Positions 1 through 10,802 of a DNA stretch of 64,000 nt are shown piece by piece (position 1 is the first letter of the stretch; every line of letters begins with the position of its first letter). The DNA is from Periplaneta americana. Lineage: Eukaryota; Arthropoda; Insecta; Blattodea; Blattidae. The stretch is from contig NC_091119.1 of assembly GCF_040183065.1 (NCBI RefSeq), positions 187,798,043 through 187,862,042 of the forward strand, read 5' to 3'. The position numbers were made by a program, and so were the translations under genes. A model generated the notes under the pieces. That model searched no databases. It worked only from the letters and a program-made list of their open reading frames with translations, and was not told the DNA's origin.

Positions 1-1000
1 CAGGGAGCGCAATTAGACAAAATTAGTAACTTTTCTCATATTTAACAGATTTTTATGAAATTTTACACAGCAGTTACAGGTAGCATATATGTTTTGTATA
101 CAAGCTCTCGTTACGTTGATATAAGGGGAACCACCCCTTATAGTGGGGGCGCAATTAGACAAAATTAGTAACTTTTCTCCTATTTAACAGATTTTTATGA
201 AATTTTACAGAGCAGTCGCAAGTAGCATATATGTTTTGTATACAAGCTCTGATTACGTTCGTATAAGGGGAACTACCCCTTACAGGGAGCGCAATTAGAC
301 AAAATTAGTAACTTTTCTCATATTTAACAGATTTTTATGAAATTTTACACAGCAGTTACAGGTAGCATATATGTTTTGTATACAAGCTCTCGTTACGTTG
401 ATATAAGGGGAACCACCCCTTATAGTGGGGGCGCAATTAGACAAAATTAGTAACTTTTCTCCTATTTAACAGATTTTTATGAAATTTTACAAAGTAGTTA
501 CAGGTAGCATGTATGTTTTGTATACAAGCTCTCGTTACGTTGGTGTAAGGGGAACTACCCCTTATAGGGGGGCGCAATTAAACAAAATTAGTAACTTTTC
601 TCCTATTTGATAGATTTGTGTGAAATTTTACAAAACAGTTACAAGGAACATATATGTTTTGTATACAAGCTCTGATTACGTTGGTATAAGGAGAACTACC
701 CCTTTTAGGGGGCACAATTAGACAAAATTAGTAACTTTTCTCCTATTTAACAGATTTTTATGAAATTTTACAAAGTAGTTACAGGTAGCATGTATGTTTT
801 GTATACAAGTTATCATCACGTTGGTCTAAGTGTAACTACCCCTTATAGGGGGGCGCAATTAGACAAAATTAGTAACTTTTGTCCTATCTAACAGATTTTT
901 ATGAAATTTTATACAGTAGTTACACTTAGTACATTTGTTTTGTGTACAAACTCTGTTTACGTTGGTATGAGCAGAAGTGCCCCTCACAGGGGGATGCATT
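1..1000. repeat. Satellite array, unit about 141 bp, 7-8 units
   Basis: Tandem units begin near 1, 141, 283, 424, 566, 706, 845 and 985; the array continues off the left edge. Each unit has a gcgcaattagac block, a gtatacaagctc block and a GC-rich foldback of the form TAAGGGG-AACTA-CCCCTTA. The unit at 1 and the unit at 283 are identical as far as read, while the others differ by about 5-15%, so local re-duplication has occurred. The last unit (from about 985) is degraded and the array fades out. Short open frames here are by-products of the repeat and not genes. Confidence 0.9.
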
Positions 1001-2663
1001 TAGATAAAATCTTACGGGGGGGGGAATGTAACATTTTATTTACTATTGCACCTTTTGGACACTCGGAAAGCTTATTTGGTACATGATTAACAAGCTGTCA
1101 TCTTGAATTCCCTGAATTATACTGCGGAAGCAGATTCGGTTCACAGATATTGAAATAACTGCAACCGAGAAAAATTGCACTACTGCACCTCGAAAGAACA
1201 GTGCTCATAAATTATTATTTCCGCAAATCTGCGCACCTTAAGAGTAGATTTAAAATAGAGGTAAATAGTGGAGGAAGTGAAAAAAAAATCATTTTTGGAC
1301 GAACCAAAGGGTTTTTTTTTTTCTCTACCTTAGCAAAGTCTGCATTCAATGGTTATATTTATATTTTGTCCCGTGTCCATTCATGCTAATTTTACATGCT
1401 ATAATAACATTCAATGTAACAAAAACAAACAGTGTTACACACCTAAAGTACTACTTGACATGTTGATACCAAATATGAATGGAATCGACCACTTACAACA
1501 GAGTTACAGCACAAGAAAACGGCAGACTCGCGGCGCTTGCTGAGTAAGAATACTGGGTGGCGAAATGTGGCATGTTACCGGCCTCTTATCTCGCTATGCA
1601 GCCACCTCCGCTGATTAAGATTATCAATTGAGTGTTACTCAGTTATATAGGAAAAATAATTTAAGGGTTTAATTTCATTTTTTTTACGTCATTTTTCTGC
1701 ATTTGTCCTCCTAAATATGGATTTTAGACCACTGTGCGACGGCTAGTTCAGGTGATCGACCGCGTTGTCGCTTGGCTTAAAGGAGACTGTGTACATTAAT
1801 ATTGTAGTGTTAATTTTTTTAATAATGTAGGAAAGTACGAAATATCAGAGCTGAGAAGGCGTGCTATGGCGGCCGAACTCAGGCCCCAGTAAACACATCT
1901 GGTTTTCCACGATCCCGCACAATTCACCCCAGGGTTTGAATAGCATGGGTTGCAAACCGATGAGCTGCAAATGAAGGCTTATTGTCATTTCTGTTCTAAA
2001 TGATTGATTAAATTGTATTCCCCGCTCCCACCCTGAATACATCACGAACTAAATTACTTATCACACACTTGCTGACCTACATGCTAATGAATAATGATCA
2101 CTGACTATAAAACATTGAATTAGACCTATTACAGTAAAATAAATGCGAAGTTCACGAGTTTAGGTCCAATCGATTACGGAGTTTACTGTACCTATATGAG
2201 TGCCAGGAGGTGATTTATGACCTGTGTAACCTTATGATATCACCGCCGATAAGTCACACGTGTCTATCTCGACACATGCAGCAGGTGTTTCCCTAAACAA
2301 AACATGTTTTACAGCTTCGGCGTAGGAAAGTTACTAAAAAGAGAGGAAATGAGTATTGGAAGACAGATTTACAGTCTGTGTAGCGTAATGCGAGTCCGCT
2401 GTGTTTCGACCGTTTATTTATAACTTTGCCTTGTGTCGTGATTATGTAATCACTACAGTATGGATATTTATGGGAAAGAAATACTGAAATATACACGAAA
2501 ATTTACATCAAATCTACTGAAATATGCAGTTACGATTAGTGTAATTAAAACCAAACAACTCATCACATAAAAATTTACCGCTGTTAAGAATGTGTTCTAA
2601 ATTCAATGAATTACGCAAATAAAAAATGAGAAAACTGTCCCCATTGAGAGTTCTCTAACTTAT
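1001..2663. other. No recognised feature
   Basis: AT-rich sequence with only short open frames. No family motif, tRNA-like box or inverted repeat was recognised. Confidence 0.5.
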
Positions 2664-2707
2664 GTTAGAACTAGTGCTATCGATCGAGCAAAATATTTAA
2701 TCGATTA

Positions 2708-3800
2708 ACTATTTCAATTTCTTATTGAATTTGGTATTCCCAAGAAACTAGTTCGATTAATTAAAATGTCTCAGTGAAACTTACAGCAGAGTCCGTATAC
2801 GCCAGTTTCTATCTGATGCTTTTCAAATTCACTGCGGGCTAAAGCAGGGAGATGCACTATCACCTTAACATTTTAACTTCGCTCTAGAATATGCCATTAG
2901 GAAAGTTCAGGTTAATAGACAGGGTTTGGAATTGAATGGGTTATATCAGCTTCTTGTCTATGCGGATGACGTGAATATGTTAGGAGAAAATCCACAAACG
3001 ATTAGGGAACACGCGGAAATTCTACTTGAAGTAAGTAAAGCGATAGGGTTGGAAGTAAATCCCGAAAAGACTAAGCATATGATTATGTCTCGTGACGAGA
3101 ATATTTTACGAAATGGAACTATAAAAATTGGAGATTTATCTTTCGAAGTGGTGGAAAAATTCAAATATCTTGGAGCAACAGTAACAAATATAAATGACAC
3201 TCGGGAGGAAATTAAACGCAGAATAAATATGGGACATGCGTGTTATTATTCGGCTGAGAAGCTTTTGTCATCTAGTCTTCTGTCAAAAAATCTGAAAGTT
3301 AGAATTTATAAAATAGTTATATTACCGGTTGTTCTGTATGGTTGTGAAACTTGGACTCTCACTTTGAGAGAGGAACAGAGATTAAAGGTGTTTGAGAATA
3401 AGGTTCTTAGGAAAATATTTGGGGCTAAGAGGGATGAAGTTACAGGAGAATGGAGAAAGTTACACAACGCAGAGCTGCACGCATTGTATTCTTCACCTGA
3501 CATAATTAGGAACATACAATCCAGACGTTGGAGATGGGCAGGACATGTAGCACGTATGGGCGAATCCAGAAATGCATATAGAGTGTTAGCTGGGAGGACG
3601 GAGGGAAAAAGACCTTTGGGGAGGCCGAGACGTAGGTGGGAAGATAATATTAAAATGGATATGAGGGAGGTGGGATATGATGGTAGAGACTGGATTAATG
3701 TTGCTCAGGATAGGGACCAATGGCGGGCTTATGTGAGGACGGCAATGAACCTCCGGGTTCCTTAAAAGCCAGTAAGTAAGCAAATAAGTAAGTACTATTT
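2708..3800 (+). mobile_element. RTE-A LINE copy 1, 5'-truncated
   Basis: 5'-truncated RTE-like non-LTR retrotransposon inserted in the hAT element. Candidate target duplication actattt at 2708-2714 and 3794-3800, extendable to about 10 bp with one mismatch. The main frame 2926-3765 (279 aa) starts just before the reverse-transcriptase motif C ([16 protein letters not shown] intact), continues through YLGATVTN and the thumb ([11 protein letters not shown]) to the family C-terminus ([16 protein letters not shown], then NLRVP). Upstream of 2926 the reading frame is broken by short deletions near 2767 and 2870. The 3' end is AAAAGCCAGTAAGTAAG, the short UTR plus tetranucleotide tail that supports an RTE assignment. 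Clade is tentative. Confidence 0.9.
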
Positions 3801-4072
3801 GAATTTAATCGATTAATCGAGTTCTGATCGAGTTGAAAAAAAATTTAATATACTGTAATACACATTTATTGGTAAATTTAACTTGTGTTCGGTGAAAAGC
3901 GTAAGTATTAAATGTTGTCCTATATATGTATATATTTTATCGTTATATCACAAAACAACTATTTTAATTACTTACTAACATATTTATTATGAGGCTTGTA
4001 ATTTATTGTGTCAATTTCTCCGGGAATTTTTGAGACAAACATAAATAAGAAAAAGTAAAAAGACTCACCTAG

Positions 4073-4282
4073 TTAATACTGCTTCATCCATGATTTTAAA
4101 CATGTGAGTGCATTCACATGCTCCGAATTAAGTGCCGCTCTACGTTTAGTAACAATGTTTCCTGCATCACTAAACACGTAAAACATTTTTTTGTCAAGCA
4201 CTTCTTCACGATCGTTCAATTTAAATCCAAACGTGTCACCGAGTTTATCTCTCAAATTCATATGACATAATGGAGTTTGCAC
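4073..4282 (-). pseudogene. hAT transposase C-terminal dimerisation fragment
   Basis: A 69-aa frame whose second half, FSDAGNIVTKRRAALNSEHV followed by NALTCLKSW, matches the hAT C-terminal dimerisation region (usual form ERLFSxAGNIVxxKRxxLxxExV). The catalytic ER that normally precedes FS is absent, and the first 30 residues do not fit the family, so the fragment is probably fused across an internal deletion. Just downstream in transcript direction is CTAGGTGAGT, which resembles a splice donor. It lies inside the hAT at 2672-4935 and agrees with the family call made from the ends. Confidence 0.75.
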
Positions 4283-4943
4283 TTTTCACAGACCACAGAA
4301 AACTGATTGTTTTTCTTTATCAAACTATACACACAATCGTCATATACAAACTCAGTACAGAAACTGCAGGCACCTGCAAAAGTACAGCGGTCGAAACAGA
4401 AGACTGGCCCCTATTGTAATCGAATTACCAGATTTTAGAAAGAGAAGGAGGTAGTTACACTCTCACTTGCACACAGTGTAGACATGGCTATTTTATAAGG
4501 GATGAGGGTGACGAATTCCAGAAAAGTATGCTAGGAAGATGAGCTGACAACAAGGTGGAAGTTTTCTTGGAAAACCATGAAACTTAATAAGGGTTTCGCA
4601 TTGTGTTTCAACTTTCAATAGAGGTAGATAGGTCACTGTCATATCTCCGTCTCTTTCTGAAGTGTTCGTCTCCAAAGATTTTTCCTACGCTATATACTTG
4701 ATTTAGAGTTAGAAAATAACAGTACTATTGTGCTTTTAAGTAAGCAATTTCCGAGAAAGAAATATTGTCGAAAATTTTAGTATGAGTATGTGTAAATAAA
4801 ATAATAATTAATATCAACTACAACAGATTAATTTAATCGACTCGATTATTCGATTAAATAGTTTTGATCGATAATCTTACAACAGAAATTGATCGATTCA
4901 TCGATTACATTAATCGATTAAATTCCACAACACTAGTTAGAAC

Positions 4944-5614
4944 CAATAAAGAAGAAAAAAATAGAAGAAAGGAAACGAGGCTACAAGAAAAAATTGTTAT
5001 TACAAGGATTTGCAAATTAGTTTTGGAAAAAATGGGTATTGGTAAAAATGCTTTGGGAAAAATACGAATTGGGAAACATTAAATGTGGGAAAAGAGGATT
5101 GGGAACAGTGAATTGGGAAGAATATGGAGGAATAATGCCGGCTATATCAGATAATCTGTATGTTGACTGGTTCCACAGTCGCAAACCTGTAGGAATATAG
5201 CTTGAGTGAAAGTGACATCCCTTACTTCAGATATTATATTCGTGCTCCTATTCTGTCCTCTGAATCTGAGTGAGTATTGCAGAAATGTTTCCTTCGAAAC
5301 ATTCCTAATTCACTGCAATGCTGATTATAGTGAAAAATAGGGCATTGCTGCAGTCTCGCTGTTGGAAAAAGCTATGAATTGAACAATCTTTTTAAAAAAA
5401 CCAATCGTGTGAACTGTACACAATGTAAATAATTGAAGATACAAACAGTTATGTAAAATGTAAATAATACAATTACTATGTTAGTATTATATGTTCTGTG
5501 AACAAAATACTGTATTGTTCCAGAAAATGTAAATGTTAGTTTTTCTGTGCGATTGCTTTTGTATGTTCTCTGAACGACAATATGTTCAATAACACTGTTT
5601 GTTTATTATCACTT
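4944..5614. other. No recognised feature
   Basis: AT-rich single-copy-looking sequence between the hAT element and the next LINE. No coding or repeat signature was recognised. Confidence 0.45.
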
Positions 5615-5629
5615 AGTGCCTTCATTAAT

Positions 5630-6154
5630 GCCTGTTATTATTCGGTTGAGAAGTTTTTGTCATCTACTCTGCAGTCAAAAAAAATCATAGAAATAGAATT
5701 TATAAACCAGTTATATTGCCGGTTGTTCTGTATGGTTGCACTCTCACTTTGAGATAGGAACAAAGATTAAGGATGTTTGAGGATAAGGTTCTTAGGAAGA
5801 TATTTGGGGCTAAGAGGGATGAAGTTACAGGAGAATGGACAAAGTTACACAACGCAGAACTGAACGCATTGTATTCTTCACCTGACATAATTAGGAAAAT
5901 TAAATCCAGACGTTTGAGATGGGCAGGGCATGTAGCACGTATGGGCAATTCTAGGAATGCATGTAGAGTGTTAGTTGGAAGACCTGAGAGGAAAAGATCT
6001 ATGGGAAGGAATAATATTAAAATAGATTTGAGGGAGGTGGAATATGATGCTAGGGGCTGGATTAATCATGCTCAGGATAGGGACCAATGGCGAGCTTATG
6101 TGAGGGCAGCAATGAATCTCTGGGTTCCTTAAAAGCCATTTGTAAGTAATTATT
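5630..6154 (+). mobile_element. RTE-A LINE copy 2, C-terminal part
   Basis: Starts in the thumb region of the reverse transcriptase (tattattcggttgagaag, equal to YYSVEKL) and runs to the 3' signature AAAAGCCATTTGTAAGTAA. The longest frame, 5773-6132 (119 aa), covers [17 protein letters not shown] to NLWVP. The frame upstream is disrupted. Relative to other copies it lacks about 20 bp in the RPRRRWED segment (RSMGRNNIKIDL). It belongs to the sub-group with the ATTTGTAAG tail. Confidence 0.9.
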
Positions 6155-6226
6155 ATAGTATATAAATTAGGTCAATGAGTGCTATTTTGGAACCCTCTGC
6201 TTACCAGTAGAGGCTGCTGGAAATTG

Positions 6227-6508
6227 GCTTTGGTAGATTTTATTTATTTTATTGGGTTATTTTACGACGCTTTATCAACATCTAGGTTATTTAGCGTCTG
6301 AATGAAATGAAGGTGATAATGCCGGTGAAATGAGTCCGGGGTCCACCACCGAAAGTTACCCAGCATTTGCTCATATTGGGTTGAGGGAAAACCCCGGAAA
6401 AAACCTCAACCAGGTAACTTGCCCCGACCGGGAATCGAACCCGGGCCACCAGGTTTCGCGGCCAGACGCGCTGACCGTTACTCCACAGGTGTGGATGCTT
6501 TGGTAGAT
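6227..6508 (-). mobile_element. SINE-A copy (tRNA-derived), 12-bp target duplication
   Basis: Body 6239-6496, reading on the minus strand from ccacacctgtggagtaacgg through the B box GGGTTCGATTCCCGG to a 3' end ttgataaagcgtcgtaaa followed by (ATAA)n. Perfect target duplication gctttggtagat at 6227-6238 and 6497-6508. The head resembles a tRNA and the 3' half is unrelated to tRNA, which is standard SINE architecture. One of five copies in the window. Confidence 0.93.
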
Positions 6509-6771
6509 CAGTATACTAAGTTATATAAATAATTTTCAAAAACGTATCTTATTTCAAATTAGGCCTACTTTAAGAGTGTTAATTCGTTACTTCAATTGCA
6601 ATAGGCATTGAAATCTTTTCCATTTATCTCATATTAACACGAAATTAAGTTTTTGTCATCTAGTCTGCAGTCAAAAAATCTTAAAGTTAGAATTTATAAA
6701 ACAGTTATATTACCGGTTGTTCTATATGGTTGTAAAACTTGGACTCTCACTTTGAGAGAGGAACATAGGTT

Positions 6772-7087
6772 AAGGGTGCAAATCAAGATTTCAGGTATAA
6801 CTCCCTGTAAAGTTGATTTGAATAATTTCGAGGGAAAAATTGTTCCGGGGCCGGGAATCGAACCCGGGACCTTTGGTTTAACATACCAACGCTTTACCAA
6901 CTGAGCTACCCGGGAACTCTACCCGGCACCGATCCAATTTTTCCCTCTGTATCTACAGACCTCAAAGTGGGCTGACAACCTTCAAGCATCCAACTTCGAG
7001 TGCACACTAACTCCGTGTGACTTAAATTGTGGTTTTCTGTTAACGAACAGTGACGTTTATATTATGCAAATCAAGATTTCAAGGGTG
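6772..7087 (-). mobile_element. tRNA-bearing insert with 15-bp terminal direct repeats
   Basis: A 302-bp insert (6779-7080) interrupts an RTE-A copy. It is flanked by aagggtg on both sides (6772-6778, 7081-7087), which occurs once at this point in other RTE-A copies, so it fits a 7-bp target duplication. Inside, caaatcaagatttca is present at both ends (6779-6793 and 7067-7081). The centre holds a tRNA-like sequence bracketed by the inverted 13-mer gagggaaaaattg / caatttttccctc. There is no poly(A) or simple-repeat tail. Alternatively it is a 273-bp SINE whose 15-bp target duplication is the direct repeat, with filler at the junction. Confidence 0.7.
6844..6916 (-). tRNA. tRNA-like sequence (Asn GTT anticodon by fold), within a repeat
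   Basis: On the minus strand the sequence reads GTTCCCGGGTAGCTCAGTTG onward, with a D-arm-like A box, an anticodon stem TTGGT/ACCAA closing the 7-nt loop ATGTTAA (anticodon GTT), and a T arm GGGTTCGATTCCC. The acceptor stem pairs imperfectly. It lies in a mobile insert, so it is more likely a SINE-type tRNA relic than a working tRNA gene. Confidence 0.55.
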
Positions 7088-7695
7088 TTTGAGAATAAGG
7101 TGCTTAGGAAAATATGTGGGGCTAAGAGGGATGAAGTTACAGGATAATAGAGAAAGTTACACAACGCAGAACTGCACGCATTTTATTCTTCACCTGATAT
7201 AATTGGGAACATTAAATCCAGACATTTGAGATGGACAGGACATGTAGCACGTATGGGCGAATCCAGAAATACATATAGAGCGTTAGTTGGGAGGCCGGAG
7301 GGAAAAAGACCTTTGGGGAGGCCGAGACGTAGAGGGGAAGATAATATTAAAATGGATTTGAGGGAGGTGGGATATGATGGTAGAGACTAGCAATGAACCT
7401 GCGGGTTTCTTAAAAGCCTTTTTGTAAGTAAGTAAGTGCCTTCATTAATCGTCATTATTATTACGCACGGATGAAGCCTATCAGACTTACTGGGTTACCT
7501 AAAGCTTAAGGTACGACTGTGCATGAGTGTTTTTGTAAGTTGACTGTACGTGCCTGATGCATCGCGCAACAGTAAACTAACGTAATGCTACACGTTGCGG
7601 ACTAGAATAAGGAGTAACATTTGGACTGTACTCATAAGAATGCGTGTAATCACAGTTACATCGGACTGTCCCAGATAAAACCATCTTGTCCGAGA

Positions 7696-7704
7696 CAGAA
7701 TGTC

Positions 7705-7748
<44 letters not shown>

Positions 7749-9129
7749 TAGCTTTTAAGGAACCCGAAAGTTCATTGCCGCCCTCACATAAGCCCGCCAG
7801 CGGTCCCTATCCTGTGCAAGATTAATCCAGTCTCTATCATCATACCCCACCTCCCTCAAATCCATTTTAATATTATCCTCCCATCTACGTCTAGGCCTCC
7901 CTAAAGGTATTTTTCCCTCCGGTCTCCCAACTAACACTCTATATGCATTTCTGGATTCGCCCATACGTGCTACATGCCCTGCCCATCTCAAACGTCTGGA
8001 TTTAATGTTCCTAATTATGTCAGGTGAAGAATACAATGCGTGCAGTTCTGTGTTGTGTAACTTTCTCCATTCTCCTGCAACTTCATCCCGCTTAGCCCCA
8101 AATATTTTCCTTAGCACCTTATTCTCAAACACCCTGAACCTATGTTCCTCTCTCAGAGTGAGAGTCCAAGTTTCACAACCATACAGAACAACCGGTAATG
8201 TAACTGTTTTATAAATTCTAACTTTCAGATTTTTGGACAGCAGACTGGATGATAAGAGCTTCTCAACCGAATAATAACACGCATTTCCCATATTTATTCT
8301 GCGTTTAATTTCCTCCCGAGTGTCATTTATATTTGTTACTGTTGCTCCAAGATATTTGAATTTTTCCACCTCTTCGAAGAATAAATCTCCAATTTTTATA
8401 TTTCCATTTCGTACAATATTCTGGTCACGAGACATAATCATATACTTTGTCTTTTCGGGATTTACTTCCAAACCGATCGCTTTACTTGCTTCAAGTAAAA
8501 TTTCCGTGTTTTCCCTAATCGTTTGTGTATTTTCTCCTAACATATTCACGTCATCCGCATAGACAAGAAGCTGATGTAACCCGTTCAATTCCAAACCCTG
8601 CCTGTTATCCTGAACTTTCCTAATGGCATATTCTAGAGCGAAGTTAAAAAGTAAAGGTGATAGTGCATCTCCCTGCTTTAGCCTGCAGTGAATTGGAAAA
8701 GCATCAAATAGAAACTGACCTATACGGACTCTGCTGTATGTTTCACTGAGACACATTTTAATTAATCGAACTAGTTTCTTGGGAATACCAAATTCAATAA
8801 GAATATCATATAATATTTCCCTCTTAACAGAGTCATAAGCCTTTTTGAAATCTATGAATAACTGATGTACTGTACCCTTATACTCCCATTTTTTCTCCAT
8901 TATCTGTCGAATACAAAAAATCTGATCAATAGTCGATCTATTACGCCGAAAACCGCACTGATGATTCCCAATAATTTCATCTACGTACGGAGTTAATCTT
9001 CTCAAAAGAATATTGGACAAAATTTTGTAGGACGTCAACAAAAGTGATATTCCTCGAAAGTTACTACAGTTGGTTTTGTCCCCCTTTTTAAAAATAGGTA
9101 CAATTATGGACTCCTTCAGAATGTCCTTA
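7696..9129 (-). mobile_element. RTE-A LINE copy 4, long open reverse-transcriptase frame
   Basis: Minus-strand LINE 7709-9116. Candidate 13-bp target duplication cagaatgtcctta at 7696-7708 and 9117-9129. A 428-aa frame (7755-9041) is intact through the reverse-transcriptase core: [48 protein letters not shown], then YLGATVTN, the thumb and the C-terminal [20 protein letters not shown] region ending NFRVP. In-frame sequence above the first Met ([20 protein letters not shown]) extends the domain. The endonuclease part is missing, so it is 5'-truncated. The 3' end is ATTTGTAAG with about nine (GTAA) units. It is among the best preserved copies and probably young. Confidence 0.93.
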
Positions 9130-9888
9130 GTATTTATTAATTTTTACGTACACTCTTCAACATCTACTTAGAGGATTTGATAAAGAACTGTTTTCAGGAT
9201 ATGGGAGGAATGATAGTAGGAGGAAGAAGAATAAAATGCATAAGATTTGCAGATGATATGGCGTTGTTAGCAGAAGAGGAAAGGAACTAAGGGATATGCT
9301 ACTTGAGCTAAATAACAGCTGTGAGCAGTATGGGATGAAGATAAATGCAAATGAGATGAAGAGCAAGATCATAGGAAGAAAAATAAAGAAGATCAACTTT
9401 CAAATTCTAAACGAAGCAGTACAGCAAGTGGACAGCTTCAAATACTTGGGATGAACTATAACCTGTGACATGAGCTGCTGCCAAGAAGAAGAATCGCAAT
9501 GACAAAGGAAGGTTTTAACAGAAAAAGGAGAATTTCTGGAGAAAGAACTAAGGAAGAGACTAGTGAAGTGCTTTGTACGAAGTCTAGCATTGTATGGGGC
9601 AGAAGCGTAAACATTGCGACGAAGTAAAGAGAAGCGAATAGAAGCATTTTAAATGTGAATATGGAGAAGAATGGAACGTATGAAATGGACAGACAGAATA
9701 AGAAATGAAGGTGTTGGAAAGAGTGGTTGAAGAAAGAATTATGCTGAAGCTGATCAGGAAGAGGAACAGGAATTATTTGAGTCACTGGCTAAGAAGAAAC
9801 TGCCTACTGAAGGATACACTGGAAGGAATGGTGAACGGGAGAAGAGTTCGGGGCAGAAGAAGATATCAGATGATAGACGACATTAATA

Positions 9889-10668
9889 TACAGTCAACTC
9901 CGGATATAGTGAACCTCTGCGGACCAGCATATTTCGTTTATTATATCCGAGGTTCACTAAAACCGAAGTGTCTGTTTTTATACTGCAAACAGTATTAATG
10001 CCCGTTTGGGACATCCCACGTTCAATATCAGTACTAATGTTTTCTTTATCTTCGAAATTAAACACTTTATGCTTCGACATCCTGACGTCCACAGTTCGAA
10101 ACTTACATCTACTCTGACCCTGTAGGTAATGAGCACTGACCGATTTCGCACCTCTTCCCACTAGAGGTATGCCTACTGTGTACTCGGCCTTGGAATTTCC
10201 CAGGGTTCACTTTACAAAGATGCGGGAGGTAGGGTTGATGACCATTGTACTGTAATCCTTCTTGTATTTACTCTTTGGTCATCACTCTACTTCCTTTTAC
10301 AAGGGGTCAGAACTAATCCTTCCTTTATCCCTCACTGCGTACACTATTCTCTTTAACATGTTTCAAACTGTCAAGGAAGCTGAACAAATCCTTTGTCTTT
10401 TAATGTACTTATGGAGTAGAAGGTTTGAGATTATGTTCTGAACATATTCTGGGAAGTTTATAGAAGAAAATTACCATTTTGGCCATTTTAAAATTACATT
10501 TTCTCGGGAAAGTTCTAGTTTTAGGTTCACCATAACCGAAGTCAGGGTTCACTATAATCGGAAATATTAATGTACTTTTTAATGCATGCAGATCGGGACC
10601 AACGACTTAGGTTCACTATAACCGAATGTCCACTATAACCGAGTTCACTATATCCAGAGCTGACTGTA
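9889..10668. mobile_element. pogo/Tigger-like DNA element, TA target duplication
   Basis: Element 9891-10666 (776 bp) with TA on each side (9889-9890, 10667-10668). Inverted ends are CAGTCAACTCCGGATATAGT and, from the right, CAGTCAGCTCTGGATATAGT. Several internal copies of a TTCACTATAACCGAA-type motif occur near the right end. CAGT ends, a TA duplication and repeated subterminal motifs are typical of the pogo/Tigger branch of Tc1/mariner. A minus-strand N-terminal transposase fragment lies inside. The element is too short for a full transposase, so it is non-autonomous. Confidence 0.88.
9985..10084 (-). pseudogene. pogo/CENP-B-type transposase N-terminal remnant
   Basis: The minus strand encodes MSKHKVFNFEDKENISTDI followed by ERGMSQTGINT. 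This resembles the start of the CENP-B-type N-terminal helix-turn-helix of pogo/Tigger transposases (pattern KRKxLxFEEKxxIIxDIERG). After about 35 residues the similarity is lost. No DDE catalytic region is present. It lies inside the 776-bp element whose ends independently indicate the same superfamily. Confidence 0.7.
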
Positions 10669-10802
10669 TATGGATCATATGAGGAGACAAAGTGTAAGGG
10701 AGAAAATAGGAAAGATTGGAGAATGCTGTGTTTGCAGAATTTGGACACACCACTATGTAATTATTGTTAAATAAAATAAATATTGTTTATGTTAATGTGA
10801 AA

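Larger units (their letters stand above)
2664..4943. mobile_element. hAT DNA transposon, with 8-bp target duplication
   Basis: The element runs 2672-4935 and is flanked by the 8-bp duplication gttagaac (2664-2671 and 4936-4943). Its ends are inverted: left TAGTGCTATCGATC, right (reverse complement) TAGTGTTGTGGAAT. Both subterminal regions are rich in ATCGATTAA motifs. An 8-bp duplication with TAGTG ends is typical of hAT. The interior holds an RTE-A LINE (2715-3793) and, on the minus strand, a transposase C-terminal fragment (4073-4282). Without the LINE the element is about 1.2 kb, so it is an internally deleted, non-autonomous copy. Confidence 0.88.
6646..7434 (+). mobile_element. RTE-A LINE copy 3, split by a tRNA-bearing insert
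   Basis: The LINE segment 6646-6778 (thumb, [19 protein letters not shown]) is interrupted by 302 bp and resumes at 7081 to finish at 7434 with AAAAGCCTTTTTGTAAGTAA. The second part contains a stop in place of the W in the GEWRKL motif and a deletion before the final N-x-RVP, so it is a dead copy. Confidence 0.85.
5615..7449 (+). mobile_element. Compound RTE-A insertion bracketed by one 15-bp duplication
   Basis: The 15-mer agtgccttcattaat occurs at 5615-5629 and again at 7435-7449. It brackets RTE-A copy 2 (5630-6154), non-LINE DNA with a SINE-A (6239-6496), and RTE-A copy 3 (6646-7434). A single 5'-truncated LINE insertion should contain only one LINE body, so later tandem duplication, recombination or a template jump is needed to explain the contents. 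Confidence 0.75.
9146..10755 (+). mobile_element. LINE-B copy, split by a pogo-like element
   Basis: A second non-LTR family. The sequence 9146-9890 encodes, with frame breaks, NIYLEDL, GGRRIKCIRFADDMALLAEE (motif C is FADD), FKYLG, and a C-terminus RRNCLLKDTLEGMVNGRR. It resumes after the insert at 10667 (tatggatcatatgaggagac) and fades near 10755. No endonuclease is present. Frames are broken at several places (for example near 9285 and 9480), so the copy is dead. The pogo-like element interrupts it exactly at a TA. Confidence 0.82.

Noticed and set aside
6841-6920. Functional tRNA-Asn gene
   Set aside because: The acceptor stem is imperfect and the sequence is embedded in a mobile insert within a LINE, so a repeat-borne relic is more likely.
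6779-7081. Miniature LTR element because of terminal direct repeats
   Set aside because: The repeats are only 15 bp, lack TG...CA ends, and no primer-binding site or polypurine tract is visible.
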